Shown piece after piece: positions 25,476 through 34,934 of a stretch of DNA of 64,000 nt. Source of the stretch: Morinoia aosen (lineage: Eukaryota > Arthropoda > Malacostraca > Amphipoda > Talitridae); contig JASJYW010000026.1 in the NCBI GenBank assembly GCA_030386875.1, forward strand, positions 10,558,246-10,622,245, in the 5' to 3' direction. The translations under genes and the position numbers were made by a program. The notes beneath the pieces were generated by a model. It was not told where the DNA came from and did no database searches. It saw nothing but the letters and a program-made list of their open reading frames with translations. Each line of letters starts with the position of its first letter. Position 1 is the first letter of the stretch.

Positions 25476-26721
25476 TACCTGTTTTATTACTCAATTGAAA
25501 TAAATCGCTCAGAATTTAAAAGTCATAACTCCAAAAAATGACAAAGGTATCTAAAGGCGTAAATGTCTAAGATTGAAAATTACTAATTCGTGACAAAAAT
25601 AAACACATCAATGTAATTCGATTTAGGTATGCAAAGTGAAAATTCGCAATATACCCCCACCAACAAAAATTAAGGTGAGAGCCGCAGGTTACGAACATAT
25701 TTCGTAAACAATAGTGAAATATATCCTCTTTTTATTTAGCAATAACCCGTATTGAAAAGCGCACTAGTACAACAACAATAATATATTTATCGCAACAGAA
25801 AAACATCCGTAAATAAAAGTAAAACGCGTCGAGGTAAAGGCGACAAGAACGCAACAGAACAATATCAGCGTACCACAAAAATAGTGAAGACATTTAGAAA
25901 TATCGTACCAAAAAAATCTACGGTACAAGCTACCAACATTTAACTATCTCTACCGTTGGAAATACCCGTAAGGACATTATCGAAGCAAAATAAACGTTAC
26001 TACATTAACGAACAACATCAATATCAAACTACGTAGGCATCATATTAAATTAAAAAGAACAACGAATTTCGTTGAAAAATTTTATAACTTTTAAATTTTT
26101 TTTTTTTTTTTTTTAAATTTAATATTCATTACGCATGAAGAAGGATAATTATTAAACATCGCATGTATGTACCTATTACATTTACATCAACATTCGCCAT
26201 GAAATCACAATTACCGCAAACATTGTTTTGTGATGCACAGTTTAAATGCTAAACGCAGTAAAAATAGAAAATCGCATCTTGAAACAACAATTAAAATACT
26301 TTTTATTCAAACATAATTAAGAAATAAAGATTTATACTTGCCATGAATTTGTAGTAAGAACAATACATTCGTTAAAGATAAGAATAAACACGCATGAATT
26401 TAATTCTAACGCATTGTCTATGAAATTTAGTTGATCAGAAAATTCGCATGACATTTACTGAATTCGGAAACCAATTAATACATACTGAGTTACGTGAACA
26501 TCATATTATTTTTGAACATCAACGCTAAAAATTAGAAGGAATTACCACAAATACAAGACTGGAATCAACTTAATACCTTACAACTAATTCCTGAGGTATA
26601 TGTTAAAGATAAACACTAGAATTCCGTTTTATAACGCATGAGAAAAATAGTGTCGCTTAGAAGACAAGCAAAAAAATAAAATCCACATATTTGAAAACAA
26701 CAACACATGCTTCACTGACAC
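25476..26721 (-). other. AT-rich 3' non-coding region of element 1
   Basis: About 1.25 kb between the last open frame and the polypurine tract. It is strongly AT-rich and has a run of 19 T on the plus strand at 26096-26114 (A-run on the element's sense strand). I see no coding frame. It could be an eroded env region or a long 3' untranslated region. Confidence 0.6.
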
Positions 26722-27105
26722 CTAAACTTCGCTATTTGCTTGCAGGTGACGCAGCGGTTGGTCAGCGTTGCTCGACCTGAGCTGCTGACGGCGGAGTAAT
26801 GCATCCTCAGCGCGAAAGCGATCCGCTAACAGATGAAGTTCTCGGCGAAGGTAGAAGAAGGATACACCTAAAGCCAGAGTGAAAGGAAAAAGAAAAAGAA
26901 TACCGAGATCGGACACCCTATCTGGTAGGATGTCGACGAGCGCGTTGGCTTTCAGCCAGTCCTCCGAGACTCTACCTTGATGGTTCTCTAGGGCATTCGT
27001 TAGTGCCTCCACCGACACATGTGTCAGCCGATTCCCCATCGTTGACGACAGGAACGTGAGCGTGCTCGGCCTGAAATTGAAACAAACACAGAGTTCAATT
27101 AGCAT
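26722..27105 (-). CDS. short ORF with one transmembrane segment in the env position of element 1
   Basis: A 127-codon ATG-initiated frame downstream of pol. Residues about 67-86 form a hydrophobic stretch (LGILFLFPFTLALGVSFFYL), followed by a charged tail of about 40 residues rich in Arg, Leu and Gln. The position after pol is where env lies in Gypsy-type elements, and the membrane segment near the C-terminus is compatible with an env C-terminus, but I recognise no env motif, furin site or fusion peptide, and it is much shorter than a full env. The first 11 or so codons overlap a splice-acceptor-like sequence ending at 27071, so the true exon may start after it. Alternatives are a degraded env, a small accessory protein, or chance. 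Element 2 is cut before this region, so no comparison is possible here. Confidence 0.35.
   Translation of the reverse strand: MLIELCVCFNFRPSTLTFLSSTMGNRLTHVSVEALTNALENHQGRVSEDWLKANALVDILPDRVSDLGILFLFPFTLALGVSFFYLRRELHLLADRFRAEDALLRRQQLRSSNADQPLRHLQANSEV
27071..27090 (-). promoter_or_regulatory. candidate 3' splice site upstream of the env-position ORF
   Basis: The minus strand reads TGTTTGTTTCAATTTCAG and then G, a pyrimidine-rich tract ending in CAG. Gypsy-type elements make env from a spliced subgenomic RNA, so an acceptor here would fit. Sequence-only prediction. Confidence 0.4.
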
Positions 27106-27725
27106 GGCTCCATAATTTAGTTAAATAAAGTAAATTAATCGTCGTAAAATAAAAGGGATTGAAAGAATAGTGAACATGAAAAGAAACCAACAGATGTCTG
27201 CACGTGCCAGACCCTAAACATGTCTACACTCTGCAAGTCTCTCACGGCTCCTCTGCTGCCGGGCGAAGTTCCAAAACAAATCGGGGCTGCCTTCCCACAA
27301 CAACTGTGGGTGCCAGAACACGGCCCCACAACATTGAGCTCTCGTGTTTCTAAACATACGGAGTGTAATGACCCGTCTAATGCTCTCTAGCAAGTGCAAA
27401 CCTTAGCTGTAAAACCAAATGCGATACAGTTGAATGTGATACGACTTTTAATGCGATACCTTTTCAATATGAAAGAATTTTTTAATTTGATAAAACATTT
27501 TAATTCGAAATATTTTGAAAGTGCAAGAGCTTTTAAAGCGATAGAACATTGAACGTGATAGAAAAATGTTCGACATCAATAACTTGGACTTAAACAAATA
27601 CATATGATTATATAAAGAAACTTCCAAATTAATTGCGACTTAAAATTAACATTGAAACAAAAATCACACAATACTAAAATGTGAACATAATAAGATCGTC
27701 GGTCGTAAGTCTTACAGTTTGGTAT
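27106..27725 (-). other. 3' region of element 1 between pol and the short ORF
   Basis: No intact ATG-initiated gene is visible. A second acceptor-like sequence, ATTTGGTTTTACAG, ends at 27407. Downstream of it a frame rich in Trp, Arg and Cys stays open for about 60 codons to a stop at 27214 but has no ATG near its start. The stretch 27420-27725 is AT-rich with no coding signal that I can see. Confidence 0.4.
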
Positions 27726-30700
27726 TCATTGCTTTTTGCGTAAAGGTAAGACATGATTCTTATTAGACTTAAACGTTTTGTTTCCTATTTTCAATTCTAC
27801 ATAATTTCGATTAATTTTAGTGATAATTCCAGGACCTCTCCAGGCAAGGTCGAGCTTATTTTTTCGCATATGATTGCGCAACAAAACTCTATCATTCAAT
27901 TCGAAATTTTTGTCCTTACGACGTACGTTATGATACATGGTACGATCGCTAGTATTGTTTATTATTATAGCTCTAACGTTTGCCACAATACGCGCAGCTT
28001 CTTGAGCTGGAAATTTGATTAAATCGACGTCGGTGTCCGGACTGTAACAAGTTTCGTAAGAGAGTGAACTGAAATGAGCACATGTATCTCTATTAAATAC
28101 GATGTAAGAAGGTGTTTCACCCAATGTAGTATTTAAACTATTGTTAATGGCATTTTCCGTTACGCTAAGACAGTCGTCCCATTCGGTATGGACGAGGGAA
28201 TTGATGTATAGTTTCAAAAGGTTCGTAATTTTGCGATTATTGCGTTCGACGATTGCATTACTATGCGGACTCCAAGGAAGAACTTCCTTTTTTGCAATAC
28301 AGTGAATCTGACTAAATTTTTTAACGGCCGCAGATTTGAATTCAAGGGCTTGATCGCTAAGAAGTGTCTTAGGATATCCGAAAGTACAGAAGCAATTGTC
28401 TAGACAAGAGACAACTGTTTCTGCTAATCTATCTGAAGTTGCATAGAGCTTGCAGTAACGCGAAAATAGATCAATAATAATTAGTATATATTTATTTTGC
28501 TGACTCGTTACAGGTAAAGGACCTAGGAAATCCATTGACACTACTTCGAAAGGTTCTTTAGCTATAGGTGCATCCAAAATCTTAATAGGAACAGTACTGC
28601 TAGCTTTGAGAATCTTGCACACGTCACACATTTGAACAAATTTACGTATAATACTTTTTTCGAGCAAATGGAAAAATCGCAACTTAAATTTAAATAGGGT
28701 GTGCGTAGCGTCAGTATGATAAAGTGAGTGTATACTCAGTACAGCCTTATTCATTAAAGAAGTGGGCAACACAGAAGTCAATATGGTACTTTCTCTAGAG
28801 TCGATTTGTCTGCGTCGATAAAGAATGTCATTTATAATTAAATATTTCTGTAAGTCAGGGATCGTTGAGCTATTACTATTTAGTAATGCGTCTTTAACCT
28901 CGGAACAGAATGGGTCCTGTTGTTGTTCAGTGCGAAGTTCGTCTAGAGTCCAAGTCACGTCTCTTGGTTGGGGTACGTAATTAATTAGTCGAGGGGCCGC
29001 AGCTGTCGCTGGCACCACTGCGTCAAAGTCCGCGTCGTTTGTTTTGTCTGCGTTTGCTCTCAGAGCTCCACTACGTGTAGTCACTGAGAGTGCGTCGACC
29101 TCTTTGAACTCTGTACACTTTTCGAGATCAGAAATAGTTAAATTCTCGGGTAATCTACTTAGACAATCTGCGATGATATTTTGCTTTCCAGGGAAATACT
29201 TGACGAGGGGATCAAAATTCTGAACGGTGAGACACCAGCGTGCCATTGCGGAATCCTCAGGGAGCTTCTTAAAAAATAAAGGTTGTAAGGGACGATGATC
29301 GGTATAAAGGAAAATAGGATAGCCAAGAATAAGATATTTAAATGCTTTTAATGCGCTCACAATGGCTAGGAACTCTTTTTTCGTAGTTGAATAGCGCTTT
29401 TGTGTTGAATTTAGACTCTTACTGTAGTAAGCAATAGCCTTCATGGATTTTTTTGAATCATTATCTTGTTGCAAAAGTACAGCTCCAATGCCATAGTTTG
29501 AAGCATCTGTAAATACATGAAAAGGCTTGGAAAAATCAGGATGTCTCAGAACGGTATCTGACGTTAATACAGACTTTATTTTGTCGAAAGCTTTCTGACA
29601 TTCCGGGTTCCAAATAAATTCCACGTTTTTGCGTAGTAGCTGGTACAGAGGATAGGAAATAGAGCCAAACATTGGTATGTGCGTGCGGAAATAATTAGCC
29701 ACACCCAGAAAACTCTGTAGTTCTTTCACGTTTTGCGGGACAGGAAATTTTTGTAGCTTTTCTGATTCTTTACAGCGAATTCCTTCCGCCGACACAATGT
29801 GTCCTAGATATTCGATGGAATTTTTTAGAAAATGACATTTTTCTAGTTTAAGGGAAAGGTTACCGCTACGTAATTTCTCTAGTACATTATTTAAATCTTT
29901 CAGGTGTTGGTTCATGGTTTTTGAAAAAACTAAAATATCATCGAGAAAAACAAAGCAAAGTTTACCGATGATATTAGTCAGAACTGATGAAATGATTCTT
30001 TGAAATACTGAGGGACTCGAGGTCAACCCGAATGGTAGCCTCGTGAAATGAAATTTTTCGTAGCCGACGCTGAATGCTGTGTATTTACGGCTATTTTCTT
30101 CCAACTCAACCTGATGGAAGGCTGAGCGGAGGTCAAGACTTGAAAATATGCTATTCCCTCCAAGCGTAAAAAGGATTTCGTCCACTCTGGGAATCGGATA
30201 GCTTTCTTTGATAATTATTTTGTTTAATTCACGAAAATCTATGACGGGTCGAATCTCGCCCGACTTCTTTTTCACACATATTAATGGAAAATTGTATTCG
30301 GAGCTCGAGGCTTCAATAATACCATGATTCAACATCTGTTTATTGGCTTTCAACAATTCGTTTTGATACTTATGCGGAATTCGATAAGGTGGGATATTCA
30401 ATACTGGAGCATTAGGTTTTAGTTCGATCTTATGTTTCACAACATTTGTTACTCCAATGCTTTCGCCCTCGAGCGTAATCACATCTCTAAAATCGTTTAA
30501 TATATTTAACAATAACGGTTTTCCTTCATCATTGTCACAATTGATATCGTCATCGGTCAAGGGACGTCTTTCGTTACTACTCCCTTCTGGTACATCTTCA
30601 TTTTGTGCATTAATTCCTAGTTCGTCAACTTGAATATTACTACAATCATGCCCCGTGTTTACAGATAGCAACCCAACGTTTTTATCAGAGATGGCATTGA

Positions 30701-32096
30701 AACTTTCACCACAAACACTGTCAACCCTGGGTAGATCCGTATTCACGAGCATGTCGCAACCATTAGCTTCTTGTACAGCCTCGTGTACCGTAGACATGTA
30801 AATTTCTTGCGCTATGTTGTCTACTTCCTCAATATCGCTAATCATAGTATTTTCACTTACGTATACCACGTCTTCTGAAACGTTTAACAGCATAATAGGG
30901 ACGAACCCATTCGACCCGACATTTACTACTGACTCGGCCACAAATATCCCATTGGCCAGAATTCTTTTATTCATAATATACTTCCCGGGCTTAGCCTTCT
31001 TTACAAACCCATTAACAACACGTAAAGAATTACTCGGCATTTCCACTGCCCCACAATGAACAATTATCACTCGTTGCTTAGTTTTTCTCTTCTTTCTCCC
31101 TTTACTCTCTGACTCTTTATTTCCACTTTCTATATTCGCTGGGAGTTTAGTTTCTCTAAACTTTTTTCCTGTGTCCTCACATTTTCTTACTTTTTTCGCC
31201 TGGCCTGGGGTATTACCTTCCCTTCCATTTTTTCCTGGGGTACCCCTCTCTACTGCAGTATTTATCTCTAGGCTATTTCCTTGCCTACCGCCATTTTCTT
31301 GGCCTGTAATTCTTGATTCCTTCTGCTTCAGCAGATACTTCTTAATACGCCTCCTACCGGCAAGCACGTCAGACATCAGACATTCTGGATTACTAATAGT
31401 GTTATAAAATATCTCCTTTTTACTTTGCTCGTGCAATTCCTGCACATCATGAAACGGCACTTTAACTCCGTCAAGGATTATGAATCCTTCTTTAAAATTA
31501 ATCATGGCATCTTGCAGAACATCCCTGCCAAGGATTACATCATATCGAAATTCGGCGTCCTTTAACATCAAAGCGCTAGTATTAATTTCCTTATTATTTG
31601 GCAGAGTGATACAAAGATCAACTTCACCTGTTACATGGCTTTTCGCATTAATTCCCTTTACACTCAATGCACTAGGCTTAATTTTCTCGTTTAGTCCTTT
31701 TAAATTACGATAACTGACTAAACACCTGTCACTTCCGCTATCAATCAGCGCGCTCATCAACTTTTTATCATTTTTTAGTATTATAGTAGGCTTTTTTGAT
31801 CGCCTCAAAGAAATTAGACCATCGCTTTCTTTTCTCAAACGACCTTCCTTCATGATTGTCGCGGACAAGCAAACTTCTAATGGTAATGCAGAATTTGCAC
31901 CTACATTTAATTCTTGTTCACCTAGTAAATCAAATTTATTTGTACACGTAAATATCGGATCCACCACCTCGGTTGACTTCGTTTCGGTATCTGGCTTCAC
32001 TGCTACATCATTGATAACGGGGACTGTAGCTATATCCTCGGGCACTTGTGATTTCTGCTCTACCACAACACTCTTTAATTCTTCTGCTTTTACTCT
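27726..32096 (-). CDS. pol: pol polyprotein of element 1 (protease, reverse transcriptase, RNase H, integrase)
   Basis: A frame of about 1456 codons entered by -1 frameshift from gag; the first alternative internal start is only a GTG at 32066, with no good ATG, which supports frameshifting. Numbering from that GTG: protease catalytic DSG at 109-111 and ILGRD at 178-182; a Lys/Arg-rich linker at about 235-335; reverse transcriptase with LDLRSAFHQ (Asp645), LPFGLTSSP (677-685) and FLDD (707-710, a Tyr-to-Phe form of YxDD); RNase H with Asp854, Glu898, Asp923 and Asp967; integrase zinc motif His1117, His1122, Cys1147, Cys1150; catalytic Asp1179, Asp1238 and Glu1274 with D-58-D-35-E spacing; and a GPF/Y-like module, WRGPGIITKI, at 1409-1418 near the C-terminus. 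All catalytic residues are present. The protein makes cDNA from the element RNA and integrates it. The order with integrase last defines Ty3/Gypsy. It ends in TGA at 27726-27728. Confidence 0.95.
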   Translation of the reverse strand, partial: RVKAEELKSVVVEQKSQVPEDIATVPVINDVAVKPDTETKSTEVVDPIFTCTNKFDLLGEQELNVGANSALPLEVCLSATIMKEGRLRKESDGLISLRRSKKPTIILKNDKKLMSALIDSGSDRCLVSYRNLKGLNEKIKPSALSVKGINAKSHVTGEVDLCITLPNNKEINTSALMLKDAEFRYDVILGRDVLQDAMINFKEGFIILDGVKVPFHDVQELHEQSKKEIFYNTISNPECLMSDVLAGRRRIKKYLLKQKESRITGQENGGRQGNSLEINTAVERGTPGKNGREGNTPGQAKKVRKCEDTGKKFRETKLPANIESGNKESESKGRKKRKTKQRVIIVHCGAVEMPSNSLRVVNGFVKKAKPGKYIMNKRILANGIFVAESVVNVGSNGFVPIMLLNVSEDVVYVSENTMISDIEEVDNIAQEIYMSTVHEAVQEANGCDMLVNTDLPRVDSVCGESFNAISDKNVGLLSVNTGHDCSNIQVDELGINAQNEDVPEGSSNERRPLTDDDINCDNDEGKPLLLNILNDFRDVITLEGESIGVTNVVKHKIELKPNAPVLNIPPYRIPHKYQNELLKANKQMLNHGIIEASSSEYNFPLICVKKKSGEIRPVIDFRELNKIIIKESYPIPRVDEILFTLGGNSIFSSLDLRSAFHQVELEENSRKYTAFSVGYEKFHFTRLPFGLTSSPSVFQRIISSVLTNIIGKLCFVFLDDILVFSKTMNQHLKDLNNVLEKLRSGNLSLKLEKCHFLKNSIEYLGHIVSAEGIRCKESEKLQKFPVPQNVKELQSFLGVANYFRTHIPMFGSISYPLYQLLRKNVEFIWNPECQKAFDKIKSVLTSDTVLRHPDFSKPFHVFTDASNYGIGAVLLQQDNDSKKSMKAIAYYSKSLNSTQKRYSTTKKEFLAIVSALKAFKYLILGYPIFLYTDHRPLQPLFFKKLPEDSAMARWCLTVQNFDPLVKYFPGKQNIIADCLSRLPENLTISDLEKCTEFKEVDALSVTTRSGALRANADKTNDADFDAVVPATAAAPRLINYVPQPRDVTWTLDELRTEQQQDPFCSEVKDALLNSNSSTIPDLQKYLIINDILYRRRQIDSRESTILTSVLPTSLMNKAVLSIHSLYHTDATHTLFKFKLRFFHLLEKSIIRKFVQMCDVCKILKASSTVPIKILDAPIAKEPFEVVSMDFLGPLPVTSQQNKYILIIIDLFSRYCKLYATSDRLAETVVSCLDNCFCTFGYPKTLLSDQALEFKSAAVKKFSQIHCIAKKEVLPWSPHSNAIVERNNRKITNLLKLYINSLVHTEWDDCLSVTENAINNSLNTTLGETPSYIVFNRDTCAHFSSLSYETCYSPDTDVDLIKFPAQEAARIVANVRAIIINNTSDRTMYHNVRRKDKNFELNDRVLLRNHMRKNKLDLAWRGPGIITKINRNYVELKIGNKTFKSNKNHVLPLRKKQ

Positions 32097-33544
32097 AAAA
32101 AATCATTACCCTCGGCAAATGCCGCGTAGTGCGCTTCACTTCTCCCTCTACCTCGTCCACGCGAACGGCATTCACGTGCGAAGTGACCGACCTTGCCACA
32201 TAGGTAGCAGGCATGGCCGCGGAAATTGGTTTTACCATTACCTCTTATTTTCGTACATGAAATTTGATTATGCCCTGTGGCATTGCACAATGAACAGAAA
32301 GATTTAGACCTATCTACACTAGGATCTTTTTGGTTTTCTACACGCGCTTCGTTGCATTCCATGCTACCTAGCGGCCGATCTCCAAAGTAAGCGTTCTGTC
32401 TTCCCCTTGGGAATCTATGCGGTCGCCATCCCTGCCGGAAAAATGGACGCCGTCCCTGAAATCGTCGAGGGTTGTGCTGTGAACTGTAGTATACGTCAGA
32501 ACACGATTCCGTCTCGTCACAACCAGTCTCTTCAGGTATGGTTGCCAAATAAATTTCTCTTTGCGGATACGAATATTGGGAACTCTGCTTGCGTGCAAGC
32601 ATTTCTTTGCTTTCGGGATTATTTCGGACAGCAGAAACGAGACGAGCGAGCAGCTCTTCAGATGTTGTAAAAGGACGTGAAAAAATTTTTTTGCAAAAAT
32701 TCTCCTCAAGTAAAGGAGACAATATGGCTGTAGCCAGACTAAAGACTACTAAGTCACCCGCGAATTTTTTCAGTGCGTTCGCGTCCGCGCTCGCGACCAC
32801 AAACGGATGCCTTTGCAGCGCTACCTCTGCACTGTTAATAATATGGTCACTTAGATTTCTTATTTTTGACAGAGCCGTGACCAATTGTGCAGCCAAACCT
32901 TCGTTTCGTAACAATCGTAGTTGACTTAAATCAGAAGCTAATGCGTGGACCGACTTTTCGCCCTTAGCCACGTATATATCATCCAATATTTCTATAACTT
33001 GATCAAATGAATAATTGACAGTGGGATTAACTAATTTCGTAACAATACTGTTGAAGTCGCCTACGCTCTTATGAGCACTTCGCACCAGTAATTCTTTTTT
33101 CGCGTCATCGGAACTGACGTCTGGCAACAAGCAAATGTAGGATTTTAGGTTGGCCACATGGGTCCGGAAACTTTTTGTTTCGGAAAAGATCGGGTCGTTG
33201 ACTCTCTGCCTACCTTTAAAAAGAGGTAGCTCAGCACTACTTAAAATTGTACTACCCCTCTGTAAATTTGATGTCACAGCACCACTTGACATTTGCCCAC
33301 TAGTGGATGTCATGGTAGTTACGGGAGGAGCACTAGGTGTACTGAAGGTCACCGTCTGAGTAGTTCTCACTGTCGACACAACTGTCGTTATCACAGGTCT
33401 AGACGTACTAGGCGTTTGAAAATGGCCTGGCGTAAATAATGTACCTGGTATCGTATTACTTAAAGGAGTAGCAGAAACCCTGCCACTCCGAGTGATTGTT
33501 TCGTGCAAACGAATAGTTTCAGGTTCGGAATCTGAATCTCCCAT
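32090..33544 (-). CDS. gag: gag of element 1 (nucleocapsid with two zinc knuckles)
   Basis: 484 codons from a true ATG at 33544 to TAA. The N-terminal 100 residues are Ser/Thr/Pro-rich and probably disordered. Residues about 105-320 are a mainly helical region with no motif I can name, likely the capsid. Then comes an Arg-rich stretch (about 359-382) and two CCHC knuckles, Cys417-Cys420-His425-Cys430 and Cys446-Cys449-His454-Cys459, both C-x2-C-x4-H-x4-C, followed by an RGRGRGR tail (462-468). Knuckles plus basic tail indicate binding of the element RNA during packaging. The last codons contain the slippery heptamer that gives access to pol. Homologous gag in element 2 has the same length but one nonsense codon. 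Confidence 0.94.
   Translation of the reverse strand: MGDSDSEPETIRLHETITRSGRVSATPLSNTIPGTLFTPGHFQTPSTSRPVITTVVSTVRTTQTVTFSTPSAPPVTTMTSTSGQMSSGAVTSNLQRGSTILSSAELPLFKGRQRVNDPIFSETKSFRTHVANLKSYICLLPDVSSDDAKKELLVRSAHKSVGDFNSIVTKLVNPTVNYSFDQVIEILDDIYVAKGEKSVHALASDLSQLRLLRNEGLAAQLVTALSKIRNLSDHIINSAEVALQRHPFVVASADANALKKFAGDLVVFSLATAILSPLLEENFCKKIFSRPFTTSEELLARLVSAVRNNPESKEMLARKQSSQYSYPQREIYLATIPEETGCDETESCSDVYYSSQHNPRRFQGRRPFFRQGWRPHRFPRGRQNAYFGDRPLGSMECNEARVENQKDPSVDRSKSFCSLCNATGHNQISCTKIRGNGKTNFRGHACYLCGKVGHFARECRSRGRGRGRSEAHYAAFAEGNDFLE
32096..32102 (-). promoter_or_regulatory. -1 ribosomal frameshift slippery site, gag to pol, element 1
   Basis: The minus strand reads T TTT TTA in the gag frame, two codons before the gag stop. 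This is a canonical X XXY YYZ heptamer. A -1 slip moves the ribosome exactly into the pol frame, which is open from here to 27726. The pol frame has a stop just upstream of the heptamer, so the entry window is only a few codons wide. I did not find an obvious strong stem-loop downstream by eye. Confidence 0.85.
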
Positions 33545-34481
33545 GGTAACTTACACTTCCAAAATAATCACAAAATACGCCTAAAATCCTAACACATCAA
33601 CAATAAAATCCCAGCAAAACACCAAAATCTACTTTAACGAACGAAATTAAGAACACGGCAAGAACCAAAACACTTCAGTAACTCACAACAATTTTATCAC
33701 CGATCCGTTGATCACTCTGAAAATCCTATCACGTCAATACTAATTTCACCGCAAATCACCCAAATTATACCACGAAATTTCCACGAAATTAAAAAATTCT
33801 ATAGCATGAAATTAAAGAAATGCACGTCAGTAATGAACACTAAAAAATTATTAAAATCCGAGCTCTTCGCAGCTTTCCACATTTGCAGCTAAACAATTTA
33901 CTAACAACGAAATTCCACACTCAATGTAAATGAGATTCTTAACAGCTCAATAACAATACTGGGAATATACCGAAGTACCTAATTACACTAAAGAAACCAA
34001 AAAAAATTTACAAATACTGGTTACTTAACTTCAAGATTCTGCCACGCAGTAATAGCAGCCAAGCGAAGAAGTAGGTCAGCGCTCGTACCAGCTGAACTCA
34101 GGGTCGTGCGCAAAGCAGTCTGCTCTTGCACAGCCAGACGATGTAGCAGATCGTCAAGGTCGCTCTCGGTTCCGTGTGCAGATGTAGGTGCGAAGCGACG
34201 GCCAGCAACAAGTACACTCTCTATACTCAGCGAGCCAGCACTAACACAGTTCCGTAACCATCAGTTATTCTCACAGTTATACACCTTGCGCGTAGCGCGA
34301 TAGTACGTTGATACTCTATTTAAATGATAGCACTGTTCGGTACTTTAAATAATTACCACTTTTACTAACACAACAGTTCTTGAAGAATCAGAAAATACAA
34401 CTATAGTTCGTAAAGATCTTAGCGAACACAATCACTGATGAATTGAAGATGCAGACGTTCTCGAAGATGTAGACGCTCCCG

Positions 34482-34709
34482 TTACTTCTTACGATGAAAA
34501 CTGACGCAGCTCCTTATTACACAATCGTCGCCGTCTTGTTCTAGGTCAATACGCGCTGAGTAAGGCACACCCAGAGGAATGTCCAAGAGTAACCCGCAGG
34601 TATTCTTCATAATTTCTTCCGAAACGCGTTTCGTCGTGAAACGGAAAATATTTTTGTAATCTTCCGGTGCCTCTTCAACCTCTCGGCCTGTTGGTGAAGT
34701 CTTTTCCAT
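34482..34709 (-). CDS. small leader ORF (75 aa) upstream of gag, element 1
   Basis: ATG at 34709, 75 codons, TAA. The frame is also open 21 codons further upstream, but without an ATG. The product is acidic in its first third, with no signal peptide, membrane segment or known motif that I recognise. The same frame, same length, is open in element 2 (59470-59697). Over the open frame the two copies differ by about four non-synonymous and one synonymous change, so conservation of the frame is not evidence of purifying selection. It could be a small accessory protein, an exon of a spliced product, or an upstream ORF controlling gag translation. A GTAAGA donor-like sequence lies at its 3' end. 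Confidence 0.4.
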   Translation of the reverse strand: MEKTSPTGREVEEAPEDYKNIFRFTTKRVSEEIMKNTCGLLLDIPLGVPYSARIDLEQDGDDCVIRSCVSFHRKK

Positions 34710-34920
34710 AATAAATTCGACGAAAAATCCAGCAGAATCTCTTCTTACGATGCGAAGCGTAGTCACTAACACGTTGCAAAACTCGAAGTCCGTAGAAACA
34801 ATATCGATGCAAAATCACCGTCAAATCCTCAGAGTTTTTCTCTTGCCTCAAAAATCACAGAGGTCACTCAAGTTATCTCACTTCACCAATACAAGTATAA
34901 CACGTCGTGGTTCCTCTTAA

Positions 34921-34933
34921 TACTGTGCCACCA
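34921..34933 (-). other. primer-binding site of element 1
   Basis: TGGTGGCACAGTA on the minus strand, one base after the LTR end. Identical in element 2. It would pair with a tRNA ending in a sequence complementary to GGTGGCACAG; I cannot name that tRNA with confidence. Confidence 0.7.
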
Positions 34934-34934
34934 A

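Larger units (their letters stand above)
33545..34934 (-). other. 5' leader of element 1
   Basis: About 1.39 kb between the 5' LTR and gag, long for an LTR-element leader. It contains the primer-binding site, a 75-codon ORF (34482-34709) and a GC-richer segment around 34020-34260 that has a sense frame of 79 codons without ATG. The part next to gag (33545-34000) is AT-rich with no coding signal. Packaging signals would be expected here but none can be identified by eye. Confidence 0.7.

Noticed and set aside
31852..32307. Antisense frames inside gag and pol (for example 31852-32307, 32589-32924, 30814-31059, and matching frames in element 2)
   Set aside because: Shadows of the coding strand. 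They recur in element 2 only because the sense sequence is nearly identical.
34106..34303. Antisense 65-codon frame in the leader, present in both elements (also 59876-60073)
   Set aside because: Antisense to a leader that is nearly identical in the two copies, so its recurrence has no independent weight. No motif was recognised.
34482..34772. Extending the leader ORF upstream to 34772 (or 59407 in element 2)
   Set aside because: The extension begins at GTG, which is not a normal eukaryotic start. The first ATG gives the 75-codon form.
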